Assembly: GCF_016902345.1 (NCBI RefSeq)
Contig: NZ_JACJLR010000032.1
Span: forward strand, 1-39,207
Direction: 5' to 3'
From: Mediterraneibacter glycyrrhizinilyticus
GTDB taxonomy: Bacteria; Bacillota; Clostridia; Lachnospirales; Lachnospiraceae
DNA length: 39,207 bases
Within the stretch, counting starts at the first letter, position 1, and each line of letters starts with the position of its first letter. The notes beneath the pieces were generated by a model. That model searched no databases. It saw nothing but the letters and a program-made list of their open reading frames with translations, and was not told the DNA's origin. A program made the translations under genes and the position numbers. Positions 24,766-35,100 of the stretch are shown here, one piece after another.

Positions 24766-24918
24766 TGTTACAAAACACCTTTTCACTTTCTTTTTCTGAA
24801 TCTTTCAAGTATAATGGTATTATTAAGTGGCAACGGCTGGTCCGTAAGTGCGAGGATGCATTTTCGGATTTATGTATAACGGAAATGTTGCTAAAATTTG
24901 AGCGGCGAGGTGGGCTTT

Positions 24919-26844
24919 ATGGCAAAGAAAAAAAGCACAAAGAAAACAGTGCATCCTTATGAAATCGGTGAACTTGACCAGTATCTTTTCGGGCAGGGCA
25001 ACCATTATGAGATCTATCAGAAGATGGGGGCCCATAAGGTGACAGTTGACGGTGAAGCGGGCGTTTATTTTGCGGTTTGGGCGCCCAACGCACGCAGGGT
25101 TGCAGTGGTCGGGGATTTCAACGACTGGGATTTTGAGGCGAATTATATGGAGCGCCAGGAACCTATGGGGATCTATACCTGCTTTGTACCCGGCGTGAAA
25201 GAGGGGGACCTCTATAAGTTCTGTATTGAGACACAGCAGGGAAAACGGATCTTTAAAGCGGATCCCTATGCCAATTATGCAGAATTAAGACCTGGGACGG
25301 CGTCCATCGTCACAGACATCTCCCATATAAAGTGGACCGATGACGCCTGGATGGAGACAAGAAAGACCTGGGATCACAAAAAGAGTCCGATGTCGATCTA
25401 CGAAGTGCATGTTGGATCATGGATGAGACATCCGGGCAGGGAAGATGAAGGATTCTATAATTACAGAGAGTTCGCGGAAGCGATCGTTAAATATGTGAAA
25501 GAGATGGGTTATACCCATGTAGAGCTGATGGGGATGGCAGAGCATCCGTTTGACGGATCCTGGGGATACCAGGTGACCGGGTATTATGCGCCTACCTCCA
25601 GGTATGGAACGCCGGAAGATTTCGCGTATATGATAAATTACCTGCACCGCAACAAGATCGGTGTTATCCTTGACTGGGTACCGGCACATTTCCCGAGAGA
25701 TGCTCACGGACTTGCTGATTTTGACGGAACGCCGACCTATGAATATGCGGACCCGAGAAAGGGTGAGCATCCGGACTGGGGCACGAAGATCTTTGATTAT
25801 GGGAAACCGGAAGTGAGGAACTTCCTGATCGCCAACGCGCTGTTCTGGATCGAGCATTACCATGTGGACGGGCTCCGTGTGGATGCGGTGGCTTCCATGC
25901 TGTATCTTGATTATGGAAAACAGGACGGACAGTGGGTGGCAAATGAATACGGCGGAAATGAGAACCTGGAGGCGATCGAATTCTTCAAGCATCTGAATTC
26001 TGTTGTGCTCGGAAGAAATCACGGGGCAGTTATGATCGCAGAGGAGTCAACCGCGTGGCCGAAGGTGACAGGAGCGCCGGAGGACGGCGGGCTTGGGTTC
26101 AGCCTGAAGTGGAACATGGGCTGGATGCATGACTTTACCGAATACATGAAACTGGATCCGTACTTCAGGAAGAACGCCCACAACATGATGACGTTCGCAA
26201 GTTCCTACGCTTACAGCGAGAACTATATCCTCGTACTCTCACATGACGAGGTGGTACACCTGAAGTGCTCCATGATCAATAAGATGCCTGGGCTTGGATT
26301 TGACAAATATGCAAATCTGAAAGCCGGCTATGCGTTCATGATGGGACATCCGGGGAAGAAACTTCTCTTCATGGGTCAGGAATTTGCCCAGCTGCGCGAG
26401 TGGAGCGAGGAGAGAGAACTTGACTGGTACCTTCTGGAAGAGCCGGAACACCAGGCGATCAAGAACTGGTACAGAGACCTGCTCCATCTGTATAAGAAGA
26501 ATAAAGCGATGTATGAGATGGATTCGGATCCGGCAGGATTTGAGTGGATCAATGCGGATGACTGCTTCCGCAGCATTTACAGTTTCCTGAGACATTCGAA
26601 GGACAACAAGAAGAACCTGCTCTTTGTCTGCAACTTTACACCGATGGAGAGAAGGGACTACCGTGTGGGTGTTCCGAGAAGAAAACAGTGCAGACTGATC
26701 CTGAACAGCGACGACGTGCAGTATGGCGGCACGGGAGAGCCGAGACCGCTTCTCTATAAGCCGGTCAAACAGGAATGCGACGGACAGAAATATTCGTTTG
26801 CATATCCGCTTCCGCCGTACGGCGTCGCAGTATTTGAATTTTAG
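24919..26844 (+). CDS. glgB: 1,4-alpha-glucan branching enzyme
   Basis: A 641-residue GH13 enzyme that introduces alpha-1,6 branches into glycogen. Residues ~35-130 form a CBM48-type domain (VYFAVWAPNARRVAVVGDFNDW). The catalytic barrel shows Asp322 in LRVDAVAS (nucleophile), Glu375 in IAEESTAWP (acid/base) and Asp443 in LSHDEVVH (stabiliser). The C-terminal beta domain ends with LPPYGVAVFEF, the usual GlgB end. The ATG at 24919 was chosen for GAGGTGGG at 24907-24914; the upstream ATG at 24898 has no site. No other glycogen genes are in the window, so it appears to be a single-gene unit bounded by terminators. Confidence 0.95.
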   Translation: MAKKKSTKKTVHPYEIGELDQYLFGQGNHYEIYQKMGAHKVTVDGEAGVYFAVWAPNARRVAVVGDFNDWDFEANYMERQEPMGIYTCFVPGVKEGDLYKFCIETQQGKRIFKADPYANYAELRPGTASIVTDISHIKWTDDAWMETRKTWDHKKSPMSIYEVHVGSWMRHPGREDEGFYNYREFAEAIVKYVKEMGYTHVELMGMAEHPFDGSWGYQVTGYYAPTSRYGTPEDFAYMINYLHRNKIGVILDWVPAHFPRDAHGLADFDGTPTYEYADPRKGEHPDWGTKIFDYGKPEVRNFLIANALFWIEHYHVDGLRVDAVASMLYLDYGKQDGQWVANEYGGNENLEAIEFFKHLNSVVLGRNHGAVMIAEESTAWPKVTGAPEDGGLGFSLKWNMGWMHDFTEYMKLDPYFRKNAHNMMTFASSYAYSENYILVLSHDEVVHLKCSMINKMPGLGFDKYANLKAGYAFMMGHPGKKLLFMGQEFAQLREWSEERELDWYLLEEPEHQAIKNWYRDLLHLYKKNKAMYEMDSDPAGFEWINADDCFRSIYSFLRHSKDNKKNLLFVCNFTPMERRDYRVGVPRRKQCRLILNSDDVQYGGTGEPRPLLYKPVKQECDGQKYSFAYPLPPYGVAVFEF

Positions 26845-26875
26845 AAAGTGTCCTGAAAAGATAATATGGAACATG

Positions 26876-26905
26876 AGACCGTCACAAAAAAGTGGCGGTC
26901 TTTTT
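26876..26905 (+). terminator. Rho-independent terminator after glgB
   Basis: GACCGTCAC (26877-26885) pairs with GTGGCGGTC (26892-26900), with one G-U pair and an A6 loop, followed by TTTTT. Confidence 0.92.
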
Positions 26906-27032
26906 CTTGGAAAAATACAAATTGCACATTGAAAAATAGAAAGCGAAAAATTATGGGATGAAATGTGCATAAAAATACTGTTAAAAAATAAAAATAAATA
27001 AGAAAAATATACTAAAAATTCTATAAAGGTGT

Positions 27033-27085
27033 TATAATGATTCACGTATACATAAAATTCTAAAAGAGTGTCTGAGAGGCACTCT
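27033..27085 (+). promoter_or_regulatory. Candidate promoter and leader hairpin of hppA
   Basis: TATAAT at 27033-27038 is a clear -10 but the -35 at the right distance (TACTAA) is poor. The early leader contains an 8-bp hairpin, AGAGTGTC (27065-27072) with GGCACTCT (27078-27085) around TGAGA, ending about 11 bases before the ribosome site. The ~130 AT-rich bases before 27033 show nothing else I can identify. Confidence 0.4.
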
Positions 27086-27109
27086 GGAAACAGAATGGAG
27101 GAGAGAAAA

Positions 27110-29209
27110 ATGGATAATGTATTGGCACTACTGACACTTTGCGGCTCCATTATCGCACTCCTGTTTGTAGCGAGCAGGGCGCAGAAAGTTCTTCGGTTCC
27201 CGGAAGGAAACGACAGGATGAAAAAGATCTCTGCGTCGATCCATCAGGGGGCAATGGCGTATCTGAGACGCCAGTATAAGATCCTCATCGGATTTTTTGC
27301 GATCATGTTTGTGATCCTTCTGGTCATGGCGATCACTGGATTTCTGACACCGTATGTTCCGTTTGCATTCGTGACCGGGGGATTCTTCTCGGGTCTTTCG
27401 GGATTTGTCGGGATGCAGATCGCAACCCGTGCAAATGCAAGGACAGCAGCGGCATGCCAGAAGAGCCTGAACAAAGGACTGAACGTTGCATTTTCCGCAG
27501 GGTCAGTTATGGGATTCACGGTTGTAGGTCTCGGACTTCTGGATATTTCGATCTGGTATCTGCTCCTGAGGCTTGTTTTCAAGCTCCCGCTTGAGGACAT
27601 CACGAGTACGATGCTCACATTCGGAATGGGCGCATCATCCATGGCACTGTTTGCGCGTGTCGGCGGCGGCATCTATACAAAAGCTGCAGACGTAGGCGCC
27701 GACCTTGTCGGTAAGGTTGAGGCGGGGATCCCGGAAGATGATCCGCGAAATCCGGCTGTTATCGCAGATAATGTTGGTGATAACGTTGGCGATGTTGCCG
27801 GAATGGGCGCCGACCTTTATGAATCCTATGTGGGGTCCATCCTGTCAGCGTGCTCACTTGGAGTTATCGCATTTAATAAAATAGAGGCAGTGGACAGAGT
27901 CAATGCAGTTGCGATCCCGATGGTGCTTGCTGCTGTCGGCGTACTGGCGTCGATCATCGGATCTCTCCTTGTAAAGACAGGAGAAAGCACAGATCAGAGC
28001 ACGCTTCTGAAAGCGCTCAGAAGAGGAACGAATACAAGTGCAGTGATCATCGCAGTGGTGGCGTTTCCTCTTGTGTGGTTTATCCTTGGAAAAGACTTCA
28101 TCGGATTTTATTTCGCGATCCTGGGCGGACTGCTTGCCGGTGTGCTGATCGGATTTTTCACCGAGTATTTTACATCGGATACATATAAGCCCACACAGAA
28201 ACTGGCGGATAAATCTGAGACTGGTTCTGCGACGATCATCATCGGCGGTCTGAGCCTTGGTATGCTCTCCACAGCAGTTCCGATCATCATCATCGCGGTC
28301 TGCGTTATGGCGGCATATGCTTTCTCAGGCGGGTTTATTGAGACGACGAGAGGTCTTTACGGAATCGCTCTTGCAGCGGTGGGAATGCTCTCCACACTTG
28401 GGATCACACTGGCGACAGACGCATATGGACCGATCGCGGACAATGCCGGCGGTATCGCAGAGATGGCAGGACTGGAAGAAAATGTAAGAAAACGTACGGA
28501 CGCCCTGGATTCTCTCGGAAATACGACAGCTGCGACAGGAAAAGGCTTTGCGATCGGCTCTGCAGCCCTCACGGCTCTGGCCCTTATCGCATCCTATGTT
28601 GAGAAAGTACAGGAAGTCGGAGGCGACTCAGTTGTGCTTGACATGAGCGTGATGAACCCGACCGTCCTTGTCGGTATCTTCATCGGAGCATGCCTGCCGT
28701 TCGTATTTGCGGCGCTCACAATGGATTCTGTTGGACGCGCGGCACAGAGTATTGTGGTCGAAGTAAGACGTCAGTTCAGAGAGATCAGAGGGCTGATGGA
28801 AGGAAAGGCGGACGCGGATTATGAGAGATGTGTCGACATCTGTACAAAGGCGAGCCTTCATGAGATGATCCTTCCGACACTCCTTGCCATCGTTACCCCT
28901 GTTGTGACAGGATTGCTCCTCGGATATAACGGTGTGATCGGACTTCTTACAGGTTCCACAGCGACCGGATTCCTGATGGCGATCTTTATGGCGAACGCCG
29001 GAGGCGCATGGGACAATGCGAAGAAATACATCGAGGGCGGCGCACACGGCGGAAAAGGCAGCGAGTGCCATAAAGCAGCCGTTGTCGGCGATACGGTCGG
29101 CGATCCGTTCAAAGATACATCCGGACCGTCTATCAATATCCTGATTAAGCTGCTGTCCATGGTATCGATCGTGTTCGCGGCACTGGTTGTGAATTATCAC
29201 ATTTTCTAA
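27110..29209 (+). CDS. hppA: Membrane-bound K+-dependent-type ion-pumping pyrophosphatase
   Basis: A 699-residue polytopic protein with about 16 hydrophobic segments that uses PPi hydrolysis to pump Na+ and/or H+ out of the cytoplasm. The substrate-binding motifs are present: [20 protein letters not shown], then [20 protein letters not shown], and a C-terminal [12 protein letters not shown] plus [15 protein letters not shown]. The segment [16 protein letters not shown] has Ala-Ala rather than Lys where potassium-independent enzymes carry lysine. By the established residue rule this points to the K+-dependent class. GGAGGAG precedes the ATG at 27110; the earlier in-frame ATG at 27068 has no site. 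Whether it pumps Na+ or H+ is not settled by sequence reading. Confidence 0.94.
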   Translation: MDNVLALLTLCGSIIALLFVASRAQKVLRFPEGNDRMKKISASIHQGAMAYLRRQYKILIGFFAIMFVILLVMAITGFLTPYVPFAFVTGGFFSGLSGFVGMQIATRANARTAAACQKSLNKGLNVAFSAGSVMGFTVVGLGLLDISIWYLLLRLVFKLPLEDITSTMLTFGMGASSMALFARVGGGIYTKAADVGADLVGKVEAGIPEDDPRNPAVIADNVGDNVGDVAGMGADLYESYVGSILSACSLGVIAFNKIEAVDRVNAVAIPMVLAAVGVLASIIGSLLVKTGESTDQSTLLKALRRGTNTSAVIIAVVAFPLVWFILGKDFIGFYFAILGGLLAGVLIGFFTEYFTSDTYKPTQKLADKSETGSATIIIGGLSLGMLSTAVPIIIIAVCVMAAYAFSGGFIETTRGLYGIALAAVGMLSTLGITLATDAYGPIADNAGGIAEMAGLEENVRKRTDALDSLGNTTAATGKGFAIGSAALTALALIASYVEKVQEVGGDSVVLDMSVMNPTVLVGIFIGACLPFVFAALTMDSVGRAAQSIVVEVRRQFREIRGLMEGKADADYERCVDICTKASLHEMILPTLLAIVTPVVTGLLLGYNGVIGLLTGSTATGFLMAIFMANAGGAWDNAKKYIEGGAHGGKGSECHKAAVVGDTVGDPFKDTSGPSINILIKLLSMVSIVFAALVVNYHIF

Positions 29210-29234
29210 AAAGAAATATTTATAGGGAATAGGG

Positions 29235-29277
29235 AAATCTCCTGCAGACAGGGTATGATGTCTGCAGGAGATTTTTT
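29235..29277 (+). terminator. Rho-independent terminator after hppA
   Basis: AAATCTCCTGCAGACA (29235-29250) is perfectly complementary over 16 bases to 29259-29274, ending in TTTTTT. Confidence 0.94.
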
Positions 29278-29392
29278 GGATGGGTTAAAAGTATCCTGTT
29301 TTGGAAGACGCAGAAGAGAAGAGGGGAGAGACGCCCGGGTATACGTTTTGGTGAAAATGAAACAGTGCAGAAGTAGAAAAAATTATAAAAAT

Positions 29393-29411
29393 ATGCCATA
29401 ATAATGCCATA
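29393..29411 (+). promoter_or_regulatory. Direct repeat upstream of hsdM
   Basis: ATGCCATA occurs at 29393-29400 and 29404-29411, 11 bases apart (one helical turn), about 40 bases before the hsdM start. It could be a regulator site; no good -35/-10 pair is evident, so promoter placement is unknown. Confidence 0.3.
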
Positions 29412-29450
29412 TCATTTATCCATCAATCGCTGGAAAGGACAAACAATAAT

Positions 29451-31058
29451 ATGGCTAAGAAAAAAACCGCTGAAAAAGCATTAAATATAGATAACATTCT
29501 ATTTAATTGCAGAGATATCCTGCGTGCTGCACGTAATTCGGGCTCATTTTTTGAAAAAAGAGATATGATGCTCACACTTGTTTTCTTACGTTTCATTGGT
29601 GAGAAATATGAGGACGGGATCGAAAAACTTCGAAAAATTTTGAAGGAACAGGGACTTGACCCTGATGATGAAAATATCAGAGCAGCATTTTTTGATGACG
29701 CTACCTTTACAGACGGGACATATAATTTACCTGTTGAAGCACGTTGGGAAACAATCATCAATACACCTGCGCCGGGTCTTAATGTTGCGCTTGATACGGC
29801 TCTTCATAGTATTGCGACGAGTTCAAAGGATTTGAAAGGTTGTTTTATTGAAGGGACATTTACCACACGCAATCTTGCTCCGAATGATATAAAGAAACTT
29901 GTGGACGAAGTAAATAAAATCAGTCATAAGGCATTTGGAGAGGAAAAAGACCTTATTGGCCGTGTTTATGAATATTTCCTCAAGGAATTTGCTGTAAACG
30001 CAACGAAAGAAGAAGGGGAATTTTATACCCCACATGATGCGGTACAATTGATCGCAACAATGATAGAACCTTACGATGGCACTTTATATGACCCTTGCTG
30101 CGGTTCTGGCGGTATGTTTATCCAAAGTGCTGAACTTGTAAAGTCGAAACAGGGGGATATTAATAAAATCAATATTTATGGGCAGGAAAAGGATGCGGCG
30201 ACCTATCGTCTTGCAAAAATGAACCTTGCACTTCGGGGAATCAGCCATAATCTGGGAGAAACAAACGATTCTTCCTTTACTCATGACTTGCATAAGGGAC
30301 TATACTTTAACTACATTATGGCCAATCCACCGTTCAATCTTAAGGGGTGGTATGACGATAATCTGAAGAATGATGTTCGCTGGGCAGACTATGTAACACC
30401 CCCGGCAAGTAATGCAAACTATGCCTGGATCTTACATATACTCTCTCATTTGAAACCAGCTGACGGCGTCGCAGGCTTCCTTCTTGCCAATGGTGCATTG
30501 AATGATAATGACACATTAGAGATCCGCAAACGACTGATCCAAAATGATAAGGTAGAAGCTATTATTGTTCTTCCGAGAGAATTGTTCATCACTACTGATA
30601 TCAGTGTTACCCTCTGGATCCTGAACCAGAACAAAAAGGGCGGAAGCTATCATGGAAGAAGTCTCCGTAATCGTGAACACGAAATTCTTTTTATGGATTT
30701 ACGTCAGTGGAGAGAAAATCCGGTCAAAGGTGAAAATAAAAAGAAAGTGCGTTTAGTAACTGAACAGATTGAAAAAGCTGCCGACATTTACCACACATGG
30801 CAAAGTGAAGGTACGGACGGAACAAAATATGAAGTGCCGGAACTCTATAAAAGTGTTGGGATCGCTGAGATTAAAAACAAAGGATGGACACTTACTCCAA
30901 GCAAATATATTAAGTTTATCGACCATGATCTGGAGATTGACTATAAAAAGGAAATGGCACGTATACAGGCAGAAATGCGGGAGTTAATGGAACAGGAAAA
31001 GAAATCCCGGCAGATGCTGGAAGACGCATTCAGGGGGATTGGATATGGGATTGACTAA
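29451..31058 (+). CDS. hsdM: Type I restriction-modification methyltransferase subunit
   Basis: A 535-residue N6-adenine DNA methyltransferase subunit. Residues ~10-150 form the helical N-terminal domain (FEKRDMMLTLVFLRFIGEKYED). The AdoMet-binding motif I is DPCCGSGGMF near 214-223 and the catalytic motif IV is NPPF at 292-295. EGEFYTPHDAVQLIA just before motif I is the family's YTP motif. GGAAAGGA lies about 10 bases upstream of the ATG. The gene overlaps hsdS by 14 bases, giving coupled translation. It is more AT-rich than the neighbouring hppA gene, compatible with horizontal acquisition. Confidence 0.96.
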   Translation: MAKKKTAEKALNIDNILFNCRDILRAARNSGSFFEKRDMMLTLVFLRFIGEKYEDGIEKLRKILKEQGLDPDDENIRAAFFDDATFTDGTYNLPVEARWETIINTPAPGLNVALDTALHSIATSSKDLKGCFIEGTFTTRNLAPNDIKKLVDEVNKISHKAFGEEKDLIGRVYEYFLKEFAVNATKEEGEFYTPHDAVQLIATMIEPYDGTLYDPCCGSGGMFIQSAELVKSKQGDINKINIYGQEKDAATYRLAKMNLALRGISHNLGETNDSSFTHDLHKGLYFNYIMANPPFNLKGWYDDNLKNDVRWADYVTPPASNANYAWILHILSHLKPADGVAGFLLANGALNDNDTLEIRKRLIQNDKVEAIIVLPRELFITTDISVTLWILNQNKKGGSYHGRSLRNREHEILFMDLRQWRENPVKGENKKKVRLVTEQIEKAADIYHTWQSEGTDGTKYEVPELYKSVGIAEIKNKGWTLTPSKYIKFIDHDLEIDYKKEMARIQAEMRELMEQEKKSRQMLEDAFRGIGYGID

Positions 31059-32181
31059 ATTCAAGATAGGACAACTAGTTACAGTAATTGATGAACGAAA
31101 TACTCTCGGAATTAGAAAATTTTATGGTATCAATATCCATAAAGAATTTATGCCTACTGCTGCAAATACAGAGGGGCTTGATGAAACAAAGTATAAAGTA
31201 GTTAGAAAAAATCAATTTGTATATAGTGGTATGCAAACTGGCAGAGACGAATGTATTAGAATAGGCATGTATGATAGTGATGAGCCGATTCTGATTTCAC
31301 CTGCGTATACAATTTTTGAGGTGACAGCAACAGACGTTGTGCTTCCTAGCTATTTCTTTATGAAATTTCTTTCGAAAGAAACAGACAGATACGGAGCATT
31401 TTGCAGTGATGGCAGTATTCGTTCAAATCTTGATTGGGAAGTGTTTTGTGATATTGAATTAGATCTTCCACCGTTATCTATTCAACAAAAATATGTAGAT
31501 GTTTATAACGCTATGATCGCAAATCAACAGAGCTATGAGCATGGGCTGGAAGATCTGAAGCGTGTTTGTGATGTTTATATTGATGAACTCAGAAAAAAGC
31601 TGCCACATAAAAAGCTTGGATCTTATATTTCAATAAGTAATGCGCGTAATGATGAATTAGAGTATGGAATCGATAATGTAAGAGGGGTATCAATTGAAAA
31701 GAAATTTATTAATACCAAAGCTAACATGGAAGGTGTTTCCCTTAAATCTTATGCAGTTGTTAAACCTAATGAATTTTCATATGTTACAGTAACCTCAAGA
31801 AATGGAGAAAAAATTTCTCTTGCCCGTAATGATAGTGATGAAATCTATATTTGTTCATCATCCTATATAGTATTTAGAGTAAATAACACAGAAGAATTAA
31901 TGCCTGAATACTTGTCTATGTTGTTTGAACGCAGCGAGTTCAACCGTTATTCTCGATTTAATTCCTGGGGAAGTGCAAGAGAAACATTTGACTGGGATGA
32001 AATGTGTGATGTCAGAATTCCCATCCCTGATATTGAAATCCAACATGATATCGTTAATATCTTTGAAGCTTATAATACTCGCAAAGAAATAAATGAAAAA
32101 CTTAAAGCACAAATAAAGGATATCTGCCCGATTCTGATAAAGGGTTCTCTTGAGGAAGCGGGGAAGACAAAGGAGGTGTAA
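31045..32181 (+). CDS. hsdS: Type I restriction-modification specificity subunit
   Basis: A 378-residue DNA-recognition subunit with two target-recognition domains, ~1-160 and ~190-345, each followed by a helical spacer (QQKYVDVYNAMIANQQSYEHGLEDL is spacer 1; EIQHDIVNIFEAYNTRKEINEKL is spacer 2). The recognition domains look alike: compare KEFMPTAANTEGLD with KKFINTKANMEGVS, and both are followed by a VV-x-x-NxF-x-Y stretch. That fits a bipartite target with related halves. I chose the ATG at 31045, which has AGGGGGA at 31032-31038; a TTG at 31039 is too close to the site. The gene is AT-rich, as is common in specificity subunits. The exact target cannot be read from sequence. Confidence 0.93.
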   Translation: MGLTKFKIGQLVTVIDERNTLGIRKFYGINIHKEFMPTAANTEGLDETKYKVVRKNQFVYSGMQTGRDECIRIGMYDSDEPILISPAYTIFEVTATDVVLPSYFFMKFLSKETDRYGAFCSDGSIRSNLDWEVFCDIELDLPPLSIQQKYVDVYNAMIANQQSYEHGLEDLKRVCDVYIDELRKKLPHKKLGSYISISNARNDELEYGIDNVRGVSIEKKFINTKANMEGVSLKSYAVVKPNEFSYVTVTSRNGEKISLARNDSDEIYICSSSYIVFRVNNTEELMPEYLSMLFERSEFNRYSRFNSWGSARETFDWDEMCDVRIPIPDIEIQHDIVNIFEAYNTRKEINEKLKAQIKDICPILIKGSLEEAGKTKEV

Positions 32182-32184
32182 TCT

Positions 32185-35100
32185 TTGGCCAAATTAAAAG
32201 AATACAACGGCCGCTACTGTGAGTCAGAATACGAATCTGCTTTTATTGGCTTCCTGGAAGCTGAAGGATGGCAGTATTCTTCTGGTAATGATATCTCTCG
32301 CGTCAGCAAAAGGGACGTGTTGATCGCTGATGATTTTAAGAAATTTTTAGCAGAAACAAATCCTGACCTGACTGAAGAGGAGGTTACTCAGATTTTTGAT
32401 AATGTCCGTCTTGCCGGTGCTGAAAGTGATTTCGCTACATTACATAAAGTTTATGGGTGGATGGTTGACGGCGTTCAGTTTACCCCGCGGGATGGACTGG
32501 CAAGAATGATACCGCTTATTGATTTTAAATATCTGGATGATAAAAACAAGAAGAATAAGAACATTTTTCGCGTTGTAAACCAATTTACAGTTGAGTATAC
32601 CAATAATGGACAGAAAGAAACCCGCAGGCCGGATGTAGTTTTATTTGTAAACGGAATACCGGTATGTATAATGGAACTGAAAAATCCTGCGGATGCCAAT
32701 GCTACGATTTATGACGCATGGGAACAGATAAATATTCGTTACTGGAGAGATATTCCGCATCTTTTACATTATTGCCCTCTGGCCTGTATTTCGGATGGCG
32801 TTAAAACAAGGCTCGGAACTGTACGTACACCTTATGAGCATTTCTATGCCTGGAGAAGAGTAAACGATGGGGATGCAATATCCACGCTGCCTTTTGAAGA
32901 GACAGAAACAATGATCAAGGGCGTTTATGCGCCGGAACGGTTCCTGGAGATTTTCAGGGATTATATCTATTTTCAAGACAGCATCTATGACAGTGATGAG
33001 AGAGAAATTGTATGTCGTTATCCACAGTTCTTTGCAGCGAGATTGCTGAAACAGAGCATTGTAAAGTCGGTTGTTGAAAAAAGTGGAAAAGGTGGCACAT
33101 ACTTTGGGGCAACCGGCTGCGGAAAAACTTATACGATGGCTTTCCTTGCCCGTCAGCTTGCTCTTCGCTGTACCGATATTCCGGAAATCGGCTCTCCGAC
33201 GATCATTTTGATCGTTGACCGGGAGGACCTGCAGAAACAAGGCGCAAGGCTTTTTACAAAGAGCAAAGAATTTTTAAATCTTGGCGAAGTGTCCGTTGTG
33301 AAAAACAGGACGCAGCTGAGACAGGAACTTGGAGCAAGACAAAGCGGCGGTTTCTATATCTGTACGATTCAGAAGTTCTGCGACCGCGAAGAAGATAAGA
33401 TCGGTCTTATCAATGAGCGGCAGAACATTATATGTTTCTCCGATGAAGCACACAGGACCCAGCTGGAACATTCCAGAAAGATTCAGTTCAGTAAAGATGC
33501 TGACGAAAATATGAAGGCGATGGTCTCAAAGCCGTATGCAAAAGTATTGAAAGAAGCATTTCCCCACGCTACTTTTGTGGGATTTACAGGTACGCCTATC
33601 GCAGAAACTTATCAAACATTTGGCGAAGAAATTGACCGGTATACAATGGATCAGGCGGTTGCAGACGGACTGACCGTATCCATTAAATATCATCCGCGAA
33701 TTGCAAGGGTTTTACTTGACGATAAGAAAGTAAAAGAAATTGAAGATTACTACAGAAAATGTGCCGATGATGGGGCAACTTATGAAGATGTTGAGGCAAG
33801 CAAAAAGGCGATGAGTTCTATGGAAGTCATTCTTGGCGAACCGTCACGGCTGGAACGTCTTGCAGTCGATATTCATGATCATTATGTTTCTTCCTGCGAA
33901 GGTGATCCGGATAGAATACAGAAAGCAATGATAGTCTGCTCCAACAGAAAGATTGCCTATGCTCTGTTGCAAAAATTCAAGGATAAGTATCCGGAATGGT
34001 TTAAAGAGAAGAAATCACCTGACGGTGTTTCTGTAACCGAAGAAGAACTCAAAGAATTGAAACCGATGCCTTTTATTGCTATGGTGTCGAGTGTTGGGAG
34101 TAATGATGAAGCCCAGATGTATAATTATCTCGGCGGTGTTGGTAATGCAAAACGTTCTGAAGAACTGGACGCAGCTTTCAAACAGGAAAAGTCAAACTTC
34201 CATATTGTGATCGTTGTAGATATGTGGATTACGGGCTTTGATGTTCCGTCACTTACATATTTGTATAACGATAAACCGCTTAAGAAACATTTGCTGATAC
34301 AGACCATCAGCCGGGTGAACAGGAAATATCCCGGTAAAGAGTTCGGCATGGTCATAGACTATATTGGCATTCGCGATAATATGCGCGAAGCGATGAAGAT
34401 TTATGGAGGAGATACTTCTGTTGCGCCTACGTCTGATGATGTGGGGCAGGCCGCCGCAGTATTCAGAGAAGAACTTGAGATCTTGAAAACAATGTTTACT
34501 GATTATGATTTAGGAGCTTTTTCAAATCCTGAATGCAACCCCATAGAACGTTACAGACTGCTTGCAAAAGCGGCAGAGCATGTATTTGCGTCAACGCAGG
34601 AGTTATATATGGAAATGTATACGGGGGCTTACAAAGTTTCGTTTAAAACGTACTTTTTGAAGACGGTAAAGAGGATGAGAATGGCGTTTGATATCTGTCA
34701 GCCTTCCGGTGATCTTGGGGAAGAGGAATCCGCACTTGCACAGTGCTTCATGGCGATAGCAGGTTTTGTTCGTAAAATGAGTGGGACCAGCGATGTGGAT
34801 GCTGATACTATGAATCGTACGGTGTCCAAAATGGTTGAGGAAGCATTGAAATATAATCAGGTAGAGAGTGTTCTTGAAAGCGGTGAGGAAGAAGATATCT
34901 TTTCTCCGGAATACTTCGAAAAATTGTCTGATGTCAAAATGCCTGCAACCAAGCTCGAGCTTCTTATAAAAATGATCCGCAGACAGATCAGGGAATACGG
35001 AAAAGTTAATCGGTTAGCAGCAAAGACATTCCAGGAAATGCTCGAGAAGACAATCGCAGAATATCATGAAAGACGTAAGCGCCTTACTGCGGAAGAGGCC

